In this document: one piece after another, positions 42,848-52,267 of the stretch
Layout: each line of letters begins with the position of its first letter
How positions within the stretch are numbered: position 1 is the first letter of the stretch
Assembly (NCBI RefSeq): GCF_029238425.1
Contig: NZ_JAQWGB010000017.1
Coordinates: 1 to 64,000 of the forward strand
Length of the DNA stretch: 64,000 bases
Origin: Flavicella sp.
GTDB lineage: Bacteria; Bacteroidota; Bacteroidia; Flavobacteriales; Flavobacteriaceae
Direction: 5' to 3'
Notes under the pieces: model-generated
Seen by the model: only the letters and a program-made list of their open reading frames with translations
Database searches by the model: none
What the model was told of the DNA's origin: nothing
Position numbers and translations under genes: made by a program

Positions 42848-43705
42848 ATGATTAGCGAAGCTCAATTTGAAAAAGAACTTGAAATAATAATTGAAAATGC
42901 AATCCGTGAGGATGTTGGAGATGGAGACCATAGTTCTTTGGCTTGTATTCCTGCTGACGTAAAAGGAAAAGCTCAATTGTTGGTAAAAGACAATGGAGTA
43001 ATTGCAGGTGTTTCATTCGCTGAAAGAGTTTTTAAATATGTTGAGCCAAACATAAAGTTAAATATCTTGATAGAGGATGGAGCTGAGGTAAAACATGGAG
43101 ATGTTGTGCTAACCGTAGAAGGAACTTCTCATGCTATATTAAAGGCAGAGCGTTTGGTGCTGAATGTAATGCAAAGAATGAGTGCGATTGCTACTAAAAC
43201 AAAATATTATACGAACTTATTAGAAGGTACTAAAACAAAAATTTTAGACACTCGTAAAACCACTCCAGGAATTCGTGCACTAGAGAAATGGGCTGTGAAG
43301 ATTGGTGGGGGAGTCAACCATAGATTTGCTTTGTATGACATGATCATGCTGAAAGACAATCATATTGATTTTGCAGGGGGTATTACAAAGGCTATTGAAA
43401 AAACACATTCCTATTTAAAAGAAACTGGAAAAGATTTGAAAATTATCATAGAGGCACGTGATTTGGCAGAAATTAGAGAAATATTGAATTCTGATGGTAT
43501 TCACCGAATATTAATCGATAACTTTACTTTTGAAGATACAAGAAAAGCCGTTGCGATGATCAATGGAAAATGTCAAACAGAATCTTCAGGCGGGATCAAC
43601 GAAGAAACTTTAAGATCTTATGCAGAGTGTGGAGTAGATTTTATATCATCAGGTGCCTTAACTCATTCTGTTTATAATATGGATCTGAGTTTAAAAGCTT
43701 TTTAA
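42848..43705 (+). CDS. nadC: Nicotinate-nucleotide pyrophosphorylase (carboxylating)
   Basis: A 285-residue quinolinate phosphoribosyltransferase. It makes nicotinate mononucleotide from quinolinate and PRPP in de novo NAD synthesis. REDVGDGDHSS, DTRKTTPGIRALEKWAVKIGGG (the PRPP/quinolinate site), HRFALYDMIMLKDNHI and ESSGGINEETL are all present in order. I chose ATG 42848 because the promoter box excludes the earlier ATG. The BrkB gene follows after 20 bases. Confidence 0.95.
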   Translation: MISEAQFEKELEIIIENAIREDVGDGDHSSLACIPADVKGKAQLLVKDNGVIAGVSFAERVFKYVEPNIKLNILIEDGAEVKHGDVVLTVEGTSHAILKAERLVLNVMQRMSAIATKTKYYTNLLEGTKTKILDTRKTTPGIRALEKWAVKIGGGVNHRFALYDMIMLKDNHIDFAGGITKAIEKTHSYLKETGKDLKIIIEARDLAEIREILNSDGIHRILIDNFTFEDTRKAVAMINGKCQTESSGGINEETLRSYAECGVDFISSGALTHSVYNMDLSLKAF

Positions 43706-43725
43706 TAGTTGGATTTCGAATAGCT

Positions 43726-44628
43726 ATGATTGAGAAAATTGTCGATTTAGGAAAAAGAATAAAAATACCGGGTTTAGAGGGAATGTCCCTTTATGATTTG
43801 TTGCATATGTATGTAGTTGGGATTGTTCGTGGTGGATTGACATCAAGGGCAGGAGGTATTTCTTATAGTTTTTTTATGGCTATTTTCCCTTTTATGCTTT
43901 TTATGTTGACCTTGATTCCCTTTATTCCTATTGATGGTTTTCAGGCTAGTTTTATGGAACTTATTTCTGAGGCCGTTCCACCAAAAACCTATGATGCTGT
44001 AGTCCCAATTTTAGAGGATATTGCGAATAATAAATATGGAGGTTTGCTGTCTTTTGGTTTCCTAGTTTCTATTTTTTTAATGACCAATGGAATCAATGCC
44101 ATTTTCGGGGGATTTGAATATTCCTACCATGTTACTGAAGTAAGAAGTGTGGTAAAAGGTTATATAGTTTCTCTTGGGACTTCATTGTTAATGTCGGTTT
44201 TACTGATTGTAACCGTTGTGTTTACGATTTCCTTTAAATTTGGGCTTGATTTTTTAATGCAAAATGGTTGGTTGAGTGATCAATATATTTGGTTAGGGAA
44301 TATCAGATACTTGATTTTTATTTTTATGATATTTACTACAGTGTCTTTGCTGTATTATTTTGGAACTAAGGAAGGAAAACAATCCTCATTTTTTTCTCCG
44401 GGCGCCGTCTTGACAACTATATTGTACGTCTTTACTTTTTACGGGTTTGGGATTTATGTAGAAAAGTTTGCAAAGTACAATGAATTGTATGGCTCCATTG
44501 GTACCTTGTTAATTATGATGTTGTTTATTTGGTTGAATTCTATAATATTACTGCTTGGTTTTGAGTTGAATGCGAGTATGACTAAGTTAAAGAATACTTC
44601 CAAAGACAATGATTTTTTGACGATATAA
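43726..44628 (+). CDS. YihY/BrkB family inner-membrane protein
   Basis: A 300-residue membrane protein with about six helices. TSRAGGISYSFFMAIFPFMLFM (start of the family domain), LMTNGINAIFGGFEYSYHV and the C-terminal YGSIGTLLIMMLFIWLNSIILLLG are typical YihY/BrkB segments; the last contains the conserved aromatic-Gly-Ser region. The family was once called RNase BN in error, and its transport or envelope role is not settled. It follows nadC by 20 bases, so it is probably in the same operon. Confidence 0.87.
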   Translation: MIEKIVDLGKRIKIPGLEGMSLYDLLHMYVVGIVRGGLTSRAGGISYSFFMAIFPFMLFMLTLIPFIPIDGFQASFMELISEAVPPKTYDAVVPILEDIANNKYGGLLSFGFLVSIFLMTNGINAIFGGFEYSYHVTEVRSVVKGYIVSLGTSLLMSVLLIVTVVFTISFKFGLDFLMQNGWLSDQYIWLGNIRYLIFIFMIFTTVSLLYYFGTKEGKQSSFFSPGAVLTTILYVFTFYGFGIYVEKFAKYNELYGSIGTLLIMMLFIWLNSIILLLGFELNASMTKLKNTSKDNDFLTI

Positions 44629-44685
44629 TTAACGGAAGAAGACATAAAATTACCTTCTAGATACATCATTTTTATCCCTCATTAA

Positions 44686-44693
44686 TAGTTTTG
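44686..44693 (+). promoter_or_regulatory. Promoter -7 element before the GH82-like gene
   Basis: TAGTTTTG, an exact TAnnTTTG match 15 bases before ATG 44709. Confidence 0.5.
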
Positions 44694-44708
44694 TAAAAAA
44701 CTCAATTA

Positions 44709-46589
44709 ATGAAACCTAACAACCACCTTCTTTTATGTAGTTTGTTGACTACACTTTTTTCGAATGCGCAAATAGATGCAGAAAGTAATTTTTACACTGC
44801 AATAAGCAATTCAAATCATGATAAAAATATAGTAACCGACTATTCTGTGGATAATGATTTTGACACAGATGACAGCGTTGCTTGGCAAACTGCTATTGAT
44901 GATATTTCAGATAATGGAGGTGGAGTTTTAACAATTCCAGCAGGGAATTACACTATTCGAAATATTGACTTAAAATCAAATGTACATATTGAAATTGATC
45001 CAGATGCTATCATCAGACCCTTTCAAGTTGATGATGGAAAGAATTATTCAATTTTTAAATTGGCAGATGGAAAGGAAAGAATTTACAATGTAAGTATTAT
45101 ATGTTCAGATCTAACGGGGTTAGAAGAAGGACATATTTGTGATGCATCGGAAGCAGGACGTTATACGGTTGATTTAACTCAGGTGGTTAACAATAATGTG
45201 ACAGTCTTTGCAATTCGAAATGCAGAAAATTTTTTAGTAGCCGATTTTCATGTAAATGATGTGTATACAGATTTTTCAGCTGTCACTTTGGGTACAACCA
45301 AAGTTGGTGGCTATTCTGATGGGACGATTAAAAATACGTTGACAGGTACAGACACAGAAATATTGGCAGCCTTTGATTTGGCATTGGCCATGGATTCAGA
45401 TTATTCGATAAATGTGACTACGGTTCATAACACACACATTGCTTCTATAGAAAGTTTAATTCCTGTAAACGATCAACAGAATGCAAAAGATATGTTAGCT
45501 CCGATTATTCAAGATTTGTCGGATGAACTAGACGAAATTGCTGGAACAGCGAGCCTTCCGGGAAATGATACCAAAGAAGAATTGATAGGTTATTATGTAG
45601 ATCGATTGGAGAATTATATGATTACCATGGTGAACAGATCAGAGGTGTCTACAAATTATTTTATGCCATTGAACGGAATTGTAAGATCTGGTAGTGTGTG
45701 CAATGCAGCCTATGGTTACGGGACTATTCAATCACAAGCGGCAACAAATGTTTTGTTTAAAGATTTATATGGTTTTGGAGGAGCCACATTACGTTTAGAG
45801 ACGGGGTACAGTAAGATGAATAATGTACAATATGGAGGTAACTTTGATATTGTTGCTAGAAATATATACAGTGAACAAGGGAATTCAACTTTAATGATTT
45901 CTCCGCATGCTATGCATTGTGGAGCTGTGGATGCAGAAGGAATACGTTCTAAGGGTAGTGGCTTCGATGCACGAATAGAAGGTGGTTTTATTTCTAAAAA
46001 ATATTGTCAAGATGTTGGATTGGAGATAGGGACTTATAGTTATGTGAAAGTAGTGGATGTTGATGCAGAATTTGGAATGGTTGCTCAATTGAAATCAAAG
46101 CATTTTTATTTAATGCCAGATGAGTTGGTAGATGACATCACCGATATTTCACAGGATGGAGGAGAGAGTGTCATAGGGCCTTCGATTGCTACAGCGGTGA
46201 ACGATGCCAATTATATTTGTTCTGATTCAGGTGAACAGAATGTCTTTTTAGAAGATGTTTCTCAAGTTGGTTTTGAATTTCAAGAACCAGTTGTCCCAGA
46301 AGAACATGTTCCAATTGTTTGCGATAATTTGTCTGTTGGTGAAATTGATACTAATGTTAAAAGTTTTATTGCTTACCCTAATCCAAATAAAGGTTTGCTT
46401 ACTGTAAAATCTGAAGAAAATGGAATACTTCGAATAATGAATTTATTAGGGACAGTATTGAGAGAAGAATCTATAGAAGACATACATGAACCTAAAATAT
46501 TAGATATATCATATTTACCTTCCGGAATGTATATTGTCGTGTTCGAAGGAGAAACAACAAGGGAAACACAATATCTTTTTGTGAATTAG
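44709..46589 (+). CDS. Secreted right-handed beta-helix protein, GH82 iota-carrageenase-like, with T9SS sorting domain
   Basis: A 626-residue protein. Signal peptide about 1-20 (SNAQ). Beta-helix entry DDISDNGGGVLTIPAGNYTI and NIDLKSNVHIEIDPDAIIRP is at about 63-104. Parallel-helix repeats continue to about 500, with an extra helical insertion at about 210-315. The type A T9SS domain begins AYPNPNKG at about 555. Gln341, Glu364 and His400 stand at exactly the spacing of Gln222, Glu245 and His281 that I recall as active-site residues of Alteromonas fortis iota-carrageenase. The expected Asp two residues after the Glu is Gly366 here (LRLETGY). It is therefore likely GH82-related, with altered or lost hydrolysis. 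The alternative is another beta-helix glycoside-active enzyme. Confidence 0.6.
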   Translation: MKPNNHLLLCSLLTTLFSNAQIDAESNFYTAISNSNHDKNIVTDYSVDNDFDTDDSVAWQTAIDDISDNGGGVLTIPAGNYTIRNIDLKSNVHIEIDPDAIIRPFQVDDGKNYSIFKLADGKERIYNVSIICSDLTGLEEGHICDASEAGRYTVDLTQVVNNNVTVFAIRNAENFLVADFHVNDVYTDFSAVTLGTTKVGGYSDGTIKNTLTGTDTEILAAFDLALAMDSDYSINVTTVHNTHIASIESLIPVNDQQNAKDMLAPIIQDLSDELDEIAGTASLPGNDTKEELIGYYVDRLENYMITMVNRSEVSTNYFMPLNGIVRSGSVCNAAYGYGTIQSQAATNVLFKDLYGFGGATLRLETGYSKMNNVQYGGNFDIVARNIYSEQGNSTLMISPHAMHCGAVDAEGIRSKGSGFDARIEGGFISKKYCQDVGLEIGTYSYVKVVDVDAEFGMVAQLKSKHFYLMPDELVDDITDISQDGGESVIGPSIATAVNDANYICSDSGEQNVFLEDVSQVGFEFQEPVVPEEHVPIVCDNLSVGEIDTNVKSFIAYPNPNKGLLTVKSEENGILRIMNLLGTVLREESIEDIHEPKILDISYLPSGMYIVVFEGETTRETQYLFVN

Positions 46590-46611
46590 AAAAAGTTTGA
46601 AGTTTTAGTTG

Positions 46612-46648
46612 AAAAGGCATTGGTTTTAAATCATTGCCTTTTTTTTTT
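46612..46648 (+). terminator. Terminator after the GH82-like gene
   Basis: An 8-bp stem AAAAGGCA/TGCCTTTT (46612-46619 with 46635-46642) followed by a run of T. Confidence 0.75.
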
Positions 46649-47025
46649 AACATAAAATAACAACAAATGTTAACTTTTGACGAAATCTGAATTTTTGCTG
46701 GTTTTCGAAATCGATGTAGTTGTGCCAATCGATTGTATTTTGTTTTTTTGATATTTCAATTCTGTTAGAAATATTTCTATGAAACTGTGTAAATTAGATC
46801 AGCTTTTGCTTTTTTCATATTAAACTCCGTTTATCTGTACAGTATGTGTAAAAATAGACTATCCATATTGTTGTGTTTGCATTTTAGCTAACTTAGCCGA
46901 CTTAAAATAACTGGATTTTATCCGAGTTGTTCTTGAAATTACCCATTGTGATGTTTCAAATGGATAATTTCAATAAAAAATTAAAATGAAAGTATTTATT
47001 AATTAAAATTAAACTACCAGAAAAT
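46649..47025. other. Intergenic region upstream of the pnt operon
   Basis: About 377 bases without a gene. The only structure I see is a hairpin at 46935-46971: a 13-bp stem GAAATTACCCATT paired with its near-exact reverse complement (one mismatch), 55 bases before the pntAA ATG. I see no exact TAnnTTTG box at the expected place, so the promoter is not assigned. Confidence 0.45.
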
Positions 47026-48126
47026 ATGAAAATAGGCATATTGAAGGAAACACAAAAAGGTGAAAAACGTGTCGCAATCTCTCCTAACATTGCGAAGCAG
47101 TTAGCATCTAAAGGATTTGAGTTGTTGTTAGAAGAAGATGCAGGAAAAACATCTTCATACAAGAATTCAGATTACAAAGAAGTAGAGGTAAAAGTAGAAA
47201 AAAGAGGAGTTGTTTTTAAAGAGTCTGATGTGCTTGTAAAAATAAATCCTTTTGACGAAGAAGACCTTAAACTAGTTGACAAAGGACAGATATTGGTAAG
47301 TCAATTGTACCATAAGTCCAGTCCAGAATTGATTCAAGCAATTGCAGAGAAAGGAGCTACAGCCTTTTCGTTAGATGCAATTCCTAGAATTTCTAGAGCG
47401 CAAGATATGGACGTTTTGAGTTCTCAAAGCAACTTAGCTGGTTACAAAGCGGTTATCTTAGGGGCTTACGAAATGACTAAGATTTTTCCATTGATGATGA
47501 CAGCTGCCGGAACGATTACTCCTTCTAAGGTATTAATTTACGGTGTTGGTGTTGCTGGATTACAAGCGATTGCTACTGCGAAAAGACTAGGAGCTGTAGT
47601 TGAGGCAACAGATATTAGAACAGAAACTAAGGAGCAAGCGGAATCTTTGGGGGCTAAATTTATTTCGGTAGAGAATTCAGGAGAAAAATCTGAAGGAGGC
47701 TATGCAAAAGAAGCTTCTGATGATTACAAGAAAAGACAAAAAGAAGCGGTTGATAAATCTTTATTTCAAGCTGATTTAGTGATCACTACTGCAAACATTC
47801 CAGGTAGAAAAGCTCCTGTATTGATAACAGAAGAGCAAGTTTCTCAAATGAAAAACGGGGCTGTGATTGTTGATTTAGCTGCTGCCCAAGGAGGAAACTG
47901 TGAGGTAAGCGAGATGAGTAAGACTGTTGTTAAAAACGGTGTGAAAGTTATTGGAACTACGATTGCTCCAGAAAGTGTATCTACAAATGCAAGTGAATTA
48001 TTTGCAAAAAACATTTATAATTTCTTGAATCATTTAACTGAAGACAATCAGTTTAAATATGATGTTGAAGAAGAAATCACTGATGAAACACTGATCGTAA
48101 AAGACGGTACAATTAGAAAAAAATAA
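47026..48126 (+). CDS. pntAA: NAD(P) transhydrogenase subunit alpha part 1 (NAD-binding domain I)
   Basis: A 366-residue soluble NAD(H)-binding component of the proton-translocating transhydrogenase. MKIGILKETQKGEKRVAISP opens the alanine dehydrogenase/PNT N-domain. LIYGVGVAGLQAIATAKRLGA (about 168-188) is the NAD-binding Rossmann loop, and VEATDIRTETKEQ follows. The alpha subunit is split into two genes, as in Rhodospirillum rubrum. pntAB starts 11 bases downstream. The complex uses the proton gradient to make NADPH from NADH. Confidence 0.95.
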   Translation: MKIGILKETQKGEKRVAISPNIAKQLASKGFELLLEEDAGKTSSYKNSDYKEVEVKVEKRGVVFKESDVLVKINPFDEEDLKLVDKGQILVSQLYHKSSPELIQAIAEKGATAFSLDAIPRISRAQDMDVLSSQSNLAGYKAVILGAYEMTKIFPLMMTAAGTITPSKVLIYGVGVAGLQAIATAKRLGAVVEATDIRTETKEQAESLGAKFISVENSGEKSEGGYAKEASDDYKKRQKEAVDKSLFQADLVITTANIPGRKAPVLITEEQVSQMKNGAVIVDLAAAQGGNCEVSEMSKTVVKNGVKVIGTTIAPESVSTNASELFAKNIYNFLNHLTEDNQFKYDVEEEITDETLIVKDGTIRKK

Positions 48127-48137
48127 AAATTTAGAAG

Positions 48138-48446
48138 ATGAACGAATTAATTGAATTTATAAGTAACAATCTTCAGATTACTTACATTTTAATCTTAGCG
48201 ACATTTGTAGGTATTGAAGTAATTAAAAGTATTCCAGCGGTTTTACATACACCATTAATGTCTGGAGCGAATGCCTTAAGTGGGGTGGTAATTGTAGGTG
48301 CAATATTGGTAATGTTACATTCAGATCCAACGGACTATGTTGCTTTAGCACTTGGTTTTATTGCAGTTGTATTAGGAGTTTTAAATGTTGTTGGTGGTTT
48401 TGCCGTTACCGACAGGATGTTAGAAATGTTTAAAAAGAAAAAATAA
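48138..48446 (+). CDS. pntAB: NAD(P) transhydrogenase subunit alpha part 2 (membrane domain)
   Basis: A 102-residue membrane subunit with three to four helices. GVEVIKSIPAVLHTPLMSGANALSGVVIVG is represented by the conserved IPAVLHTPLMSGANALSG core, which lines the proton channel. It follows pntAA by 11 bases and is separated from pntB by 50 bases containing a bulged hairpin. Length matches the three-gene transhydrogenase type. Confidence 0.95.
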   Translation: MNELIEFISNNLQITYILILATFVGIEVIKSIPAVLHTPLMSGANALSGVVIVGAILVMLHSDPTDYVALALGFIAVVLGVLNVVGGFAVTDRMLEMFKKKK

Positions 48447-48447
48447 T

Positions 48448-48482
48448 AAATCTATCATTTATAGCTTGCTATAAATAGATTT
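48448..48482 (+). other. Intercistronic hairpin between pntAB and pntB
   Basis: AAATCT-N3-ATTTATA pairs with TATAAAT-AGATTT (13 bp with a 3-nt bulge) around loop GCTTGC. It begins two bases after the pntAB stop and ends 14 bases before the pntB ATG. It could mark RNA processing or partial termination that sets subunit ratios. Confidence 0.5.
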
Positions 48483-48496
48483 TAAAAATATAAACG

Positions 48497-49891
48497 ATGA
48501 GTATTTTATTAAGTATAATATATCTAATATCAACGGTTACGTTTATCGTTGGTCTTAAAAAGTTAGGACATCCAGAGACTGCTAAAAGTGGAAATTCAAT
48601 TGCAGCTTTAGGGATGGGATTGGCTATTGTTGGAACTATTTTTATCAATGATATTGAAGTGCCAACAATTATTTATGTATTGATTGGATTGGCCATTTTA
48701 GTCGGTTCTATCATGGGATGGTTGATCGCTATGAAAGTAGAGATGACAAAAATGCCAGAATTAGTTTCTTTATTTAACGGGTTTGGTGGAGCAAGTGCTG
48801 CGTTGATTGGAGTTGTGGAATTTATTGGAAATGATAATATTGCAGGAACCGAAGCAACAATTGTTTCAACAATATTATCGGCTATTGCTATTGGAGCTAT
48901 TACCTTTTCTGGAAGTTTGGTTGCTTGGGGGAAATTAAATGGTTCTTTAAAAAGTGTTGTGAAAATTCCTCAATACAACATCATAAATAATTTAGTGATT
49001 ATTGGAATTGTTGCCTTTTCAGCATTTATGGTGATTACAGGTACAGATAGTCAAATATTATTATATGCTTTATTAGGAGCAGGTTTATTGTATGGAGTTT
49101 TATTTGTACTACCGATTGGAGGAGCAGATATGCCTGTAGTAATATCATTATTAAACTCATTGACTGGTATTGCTGCAGCTATTACAGGTATCTTGTATGA
49201 TAATATGGTAATGCTTGTAGGAGGGATCTTAGTAGGTTCTGCTGGTATTATTCTTACAGTTGCAATGTGTAAGGCAATGAATAGAACTTTAGGCTCTGTA
49301 ATTTTTGGTTCTTTTGGAGCGTCAGCAGTGGCGGAAGAAGGGGTGAACAAAACTCTAGGAACTATTAAAAAGACGACTTCTAGTGATACAGCTATTATGA
49401 TGAATTACGCGCAAAACGTAATTATTGTTCCTGGATATGGTTTAGCCGTGGCACAAGCGCAACATGTTATTCACGAATTGGAAGAGATTTTGACCGGAAA
49501 AGGTGTGAATGTGAAATATGCAATTCACCCAGTAGCGGGTCGTATGCCAGGGCATATGAATGTATTATTGGCGGAATCTAACGTAGAATATAGTTTGTTG
49601 GCTGAAATGGATGATATCAACCCTCAGTTTAACAATGCAGATGTTGTATTGGTGGTAGGAGCAAATGACGTTGTAAATCCTGCAGCTCATAATGATCCAG
49701 CTTCTCCGATTTACGGAATGCCTATTTTAGATGTTGAAAATGCCAAGCATATTGTAGTAAACAAACGTAGTATGAAAGCAGGTTATGCTGGGATTGAAAA
49801 TGAATTGTTCTACAACTCTAAAACTTCTATGTTATTTGGTGATGCAAAAGATGCATTGACAGAACTCGTGGGAGAATTGAAAGGGATGTAA
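48497..49891 (+). CDS. pntB: NAD(P) transhydrogenase subunit beta
   Basis: A 464-residue subunit with about nine N-terminal membrane helices (1-270) and a C-terminal NADP(H)-binding domain III (about 285-464). NGFGGASAALIGVVEF is the conserved channel loop. IVPGYGLAVAQAQH begins the NADP fold; HPVAGRMPGHMNVLLAE and VVLVVGANDVVNPAAHNDP are the cofactor segments, and VNKRSMKAGYAG recognises the 2'-phosphate. It completes the pnt operon. Two terminator-like hairpins follow. Confidence 0.96.
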   Translation: MSILLSIIYLISTVTFIVGLKKLGHPETAKSGNSIAALGMGLAIVGTIFINDIEVPTIIYVLIGLAILVGSIMGWLIAMKVEMTKMPELVSLFNGFGGASAALIGVVEFIGNDNIAGTEATIVSTILSAIAIGAITFSGSLVAWGKLNGSLKSVVKIPQYNIINNLVIIGIVAFSAFMVITGTDSQILLYALLGAGLLYGVLFVLPIGGADMPVVISLLNSLTGIAAAITGILYDNMVMLVGGILVGSAGIILTVAMCKAMNRTLGSVIFGSFGASAVAEEGVNKTLGTIKKTTSSDTAIMMNYAQNVIIVPGYGLAVAQAQHVIHELEEILTGKGVNVKYAIHPVAGRMPGHMNVLLAESNVEYSLLAEMDDINPQFNNADVVLVVGANDVVNPAAHNDPASPIYGMPILDVENAKHIVVNKRSMKAGYAGIENELFYNSKTSMLFGDAKDALTELVGELKGM

Positions 49892-49915
49892 AAAGTTCTA
49901 AAAATTATAGATTAC

Positions 49916-49952
49916 AAACCTGACAGGTCTCTAAGACCTGTTAGGTTTTTTT
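49916..49952 (+). terminator. Terminator after pntB
   Basis: AAACCT-G-ACAGGTCT pairs with AGACCTGT-T-AGGTTT (15 bp counting one G-T wobble), loop CTA, then a T-run. The sequence resembles a type of intergenic hairpin often met in Bacteroidota genomes. Confidence 0.8.
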
Positions 49953-50017
49953 CTGGTGTATTTTACAAGATTTAGGTTCTTAAAAAGATTCGAATTTTTC
50001 CTTTTTTAATTAATATA

Positions 50018-50055
50018 AAATCTCTCAAGCCTGCAAAGTCTTAAGAGGTTTTTTG
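50018..50055 (+). terminator. Second terminator-like hairpin before hisS
   Basis: A 12-bp stem with one mismatch and one wobble (50018-50029 with 50040-50051), loop of 10, then TTTTG. It stands in tandem about 70 bases after the first. Confidence 0.6.
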
Positions 50056-50161
50056 TTTAAATAGATGTCATTTGTAGTTTATTTTTGAAGCCCAAAGTTT
50101 AAAAGGATTTTTTATACAACAAGTCTGTTTTTTTCGGATATTTGCAGCTTATTTTTTTATC

Positions 50162-51538
50162 ATGGCACAAAAACCAAGTATTCCAAAAGGGACAAGAGAT
50201 TTTTCTCCTATCGAAGTTGCAAAACGCGACTATATTTTTGGGACTATAAAACAGGTATTTCAAACTTTTGGATTTCAACCCATAGAGACACCTTCTTTTG
50301 AAAACTCATCTACTTTGATGGGGAAATATGGTGAAGAGGGAGATCGTTTGATTTTTAAAATCTTGAATTCTGGTGATTATTTAAAAAAAGCAGATGAAAC
50401 CTTATTAACTGAGAAGCAAAGTACAAAGTTAACGTCTCAAATATCTGAAAAAGCCTTACGTTATGATTTAACTGTTCCTTTCGCTAGATATGTGGTACAG
50501 CATCAAAATGAATTGGAATTGCCTTTTAAAAGATTTCAAATTCAGCCAGTATGGAGAGCAGATCGTCCTCAAAAAGGAAGGTTTAGAGAATTTTACCAGT
50601 GTGATGCAGATGTAGTAGGAAGTAAATCACTTTGGCAAGAAATAGAATTTATTCAATTATATGATACCGTATTTAGTAAGTTAGGCTTGGTAGGTACGAC
50701 TATCAAAATCAACAATAGAAAAATATTATCTGGTATTGCTGAAATTATCGGTGCTAAGGATAAATTAATTGATTTTACGGTTGCTTTAGACAAGTTGGAT
50801 AAAATTGGTGCTGAGGGTGTAACCAAAGAAATGTTAGGAAAAGGAATTTCTGACGAAGCAATTGAAAAAGTAGCACCATTATTTTCTTTTAATGGTTCGA
50901 GTACTGAAAAATTAAATCAATTGGACGAAATGCTTGCAAATTCTGAAGAGGGCTTGCAGGGTGTAAAGGATTTAAGATTTGTTGTTGATAAAATAGAAGC
51001 ATTAGGATTAGAATCTGCTTCTCTAGATGTTGATGTAACATTGGCAAGAGGATTGAATTATTATACAGGAGCTATCTTTGAAGTTTCAGCTCCAGAAGGT
51101 GTAAAAATGGGATCTATTGGAGGTGGAGGTAGATATGACGATCTTACAGGTATTTTCGGATTGAAAAATATGAGTGGTGTTGGAATATCTTTTGGTTTGG
51201 ATAGAATCTATTTAGTTTTAGAAGAATTGAATTTATTCGCTAAGTTTGAAAAACCTAGACCTGAAGTGGTATTTATCAACTTTGGGGATGAGGAGGCTTT
51301 TTATGCTACAAAAGCAATAAAAGCTTTAAGAACAGAAGGAGTGAAGGCAGAGTTGTACCCTGATGCTGCGAAAATGAAAAAACAAATGAATTATGCTAAC
51401 AAAAGAGAAATTCCTTTTGTGGTTATTGTAGGTTCAAAAGAAATAGAAGCGAATATATATACATTAAAAAATATGCAAAGCGGAGAACAACAAGAATGTA
51501 GTTTAGAAGAATTACTTCAAGTGGTGATTAATTCGTAA
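50162..51538 (+). CDS. hisS: Histidine--tRNA ligase
   Basis: A 458-residue class II aminoacyl-tRNA synthetase. Motif 1 region [17 protein letters not shown], motif 2 [18 protein letters not shown] with the ATP-binding arginine, and the HisA signature [14 protein letters not shown] plus motif 3 [14 protein letters not shown] are in order. The C-terminal 95 residues are the anticodon-binding domain ([12 protein letters not shown]). A near-consensus GATATTTG lies upstream. The stop codon overlaps the promoter of folE. Confidence 0.95.
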   Translation: MAQKPSIPKGTRDFSPIEVAKRDYIFGTIKQVFQTFGFQPIETPSFENSSTLMGKYGEEGDRLIFKILNSGDYLKKADETLLTEKQSTKLTSQISEKALRYDLTVPFARYVVQHQNELELPFKRFQIQPVWRADRPQKGRFREFYQCDADVVGSKSLWQEIEFIQLYDTVFSKLGLVGTTIKINNRKILSGIAEIIGAKDKLIDFTVALDKLDKIGAEGVTKEMLGKGISDEAIEKVAPLFSFNGSSTEKLNQLDEMLANSEEGLQGVKDLRFVVDKIEALGLESASLDVDVTLARGLNYYTGAIFEVSAPEGVKMGSIGGGGRYDDLTGIFGLKNMSGVGISFGLDRIYLVLEELNLFAKFEKPRPEVVFINFGDEEAFYATKAIKALRTEGVKAELYPDAAKMKKQMNYANKREIPFVVIVGSKEIEANIYTLKNMQSGEQQECSLEELLQVVINS

Positions 51539-51543
51539 ATTTG
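51536..51543 (+). promoter_or_regulatory. folE promoter -7 element overlapping the hisS stop codon
   Basis: TAAATTTG, an exact TAnnTTTG match whose first three bases are the hisS stop. It lies 18 bases before ATG 51562 and overlaps an in-frame TTG at 51541, which excludes that as start. Confidence 0.5.
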
Positions 51544-51561
51544 CAACATAATATAAGAACA

Positions 51562-52248
51562 ATGTTTGAAGGAAAAAACGGAATGAGTATTGATAACATA
51601 GACGAGATCGGAGAAAATCATATCGCTACTTCAGCAGAGACACCTTTGCGTGAAGATGCTTTTGACATTTCTGATTCAGAAAAAATAAGTATTATCCAGG
51701 ATAAGGTAAAAGATATCTTAATTACTTTAGGAATGGATTTGACGGATGATAGTTTGCAGGGCACTCCTAAAAGAGTCGCAAAATCATTTGTAAATGAATT
51801 GTTTGCAGGATTAAATCCAGCAAATAAGCCTGAGTTGTCAACTTTTGACAACACGTATAAGTATGGAGAGATGTTGGTAGAAAAAAACATAGTTGTTTAT
51901 TCTACTTGTGAACACCATTTATTACCAATCGTAGGAAGAGCACATGTTGCATATATTTCAAAAGGGAAAGTAATAGGTTTGTCTAAAATGAACCGTATTG
52001 TGGAGCATTTTGCAAAAAGACCTCAGGTTCAAGAAAGGTTAACGATGCAAGTGGTTCAAGCATTACAAGAAGCTTTAGGAACGGATGATGTTGCTTGTGT
52101 TATTGATGCAAAACATTTGTGTGTTAATTCAAGAGGAATTAAAGATATCGAAAGTAGTACTGTTACTGCTGAATATGGTGGTGCTTTCAAAAAGAAAGAT
52201 GTGAAACGAGAACTGCTAGATTATATCAAATTAGAAACAAACGTTTAA
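51562..52248 (+). CDS. folE: GTP cyclohydrolase I
   Basis: A 228-residue enzyme that converts GTP to dihydroneopterin triphosphate, the first step of folate (and other pterin) synthesis. The zinc site is Cys116 and His119 in STCEHHLLP and Cys187 in DAKHLCVNSRG; QVQERLTMQVVQAL is a further family block. It has about 40 extra N-terminal residues, acidic and probably disordered. Start chosen at ATG 51562. It follows hisS closely but appears to have its own promoter. Confidence 0.95.
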   Translation: MFEGKNGMSIDNIDEIGENHIATSAETPLREDAFDISDSEKISIIQDKVKDILITLGMDLTDDSLQGTPKRVAKSFVNELFAGLNPANKPELSTFDNTYKYGEMLVEKNIVVYSTCEHHLLPIVGRAHVAYISKGKVIGLSKMNRIVEHFAKRPQVQERLTMQVVQALQEALGTDDVACVIDAKHLCVNSRGIKDIESSTVTAEYGGAFKKKDVKRELLDYIKLETNV

Positions 52249-52267
52249 GATATATTAAAGAATAAAG

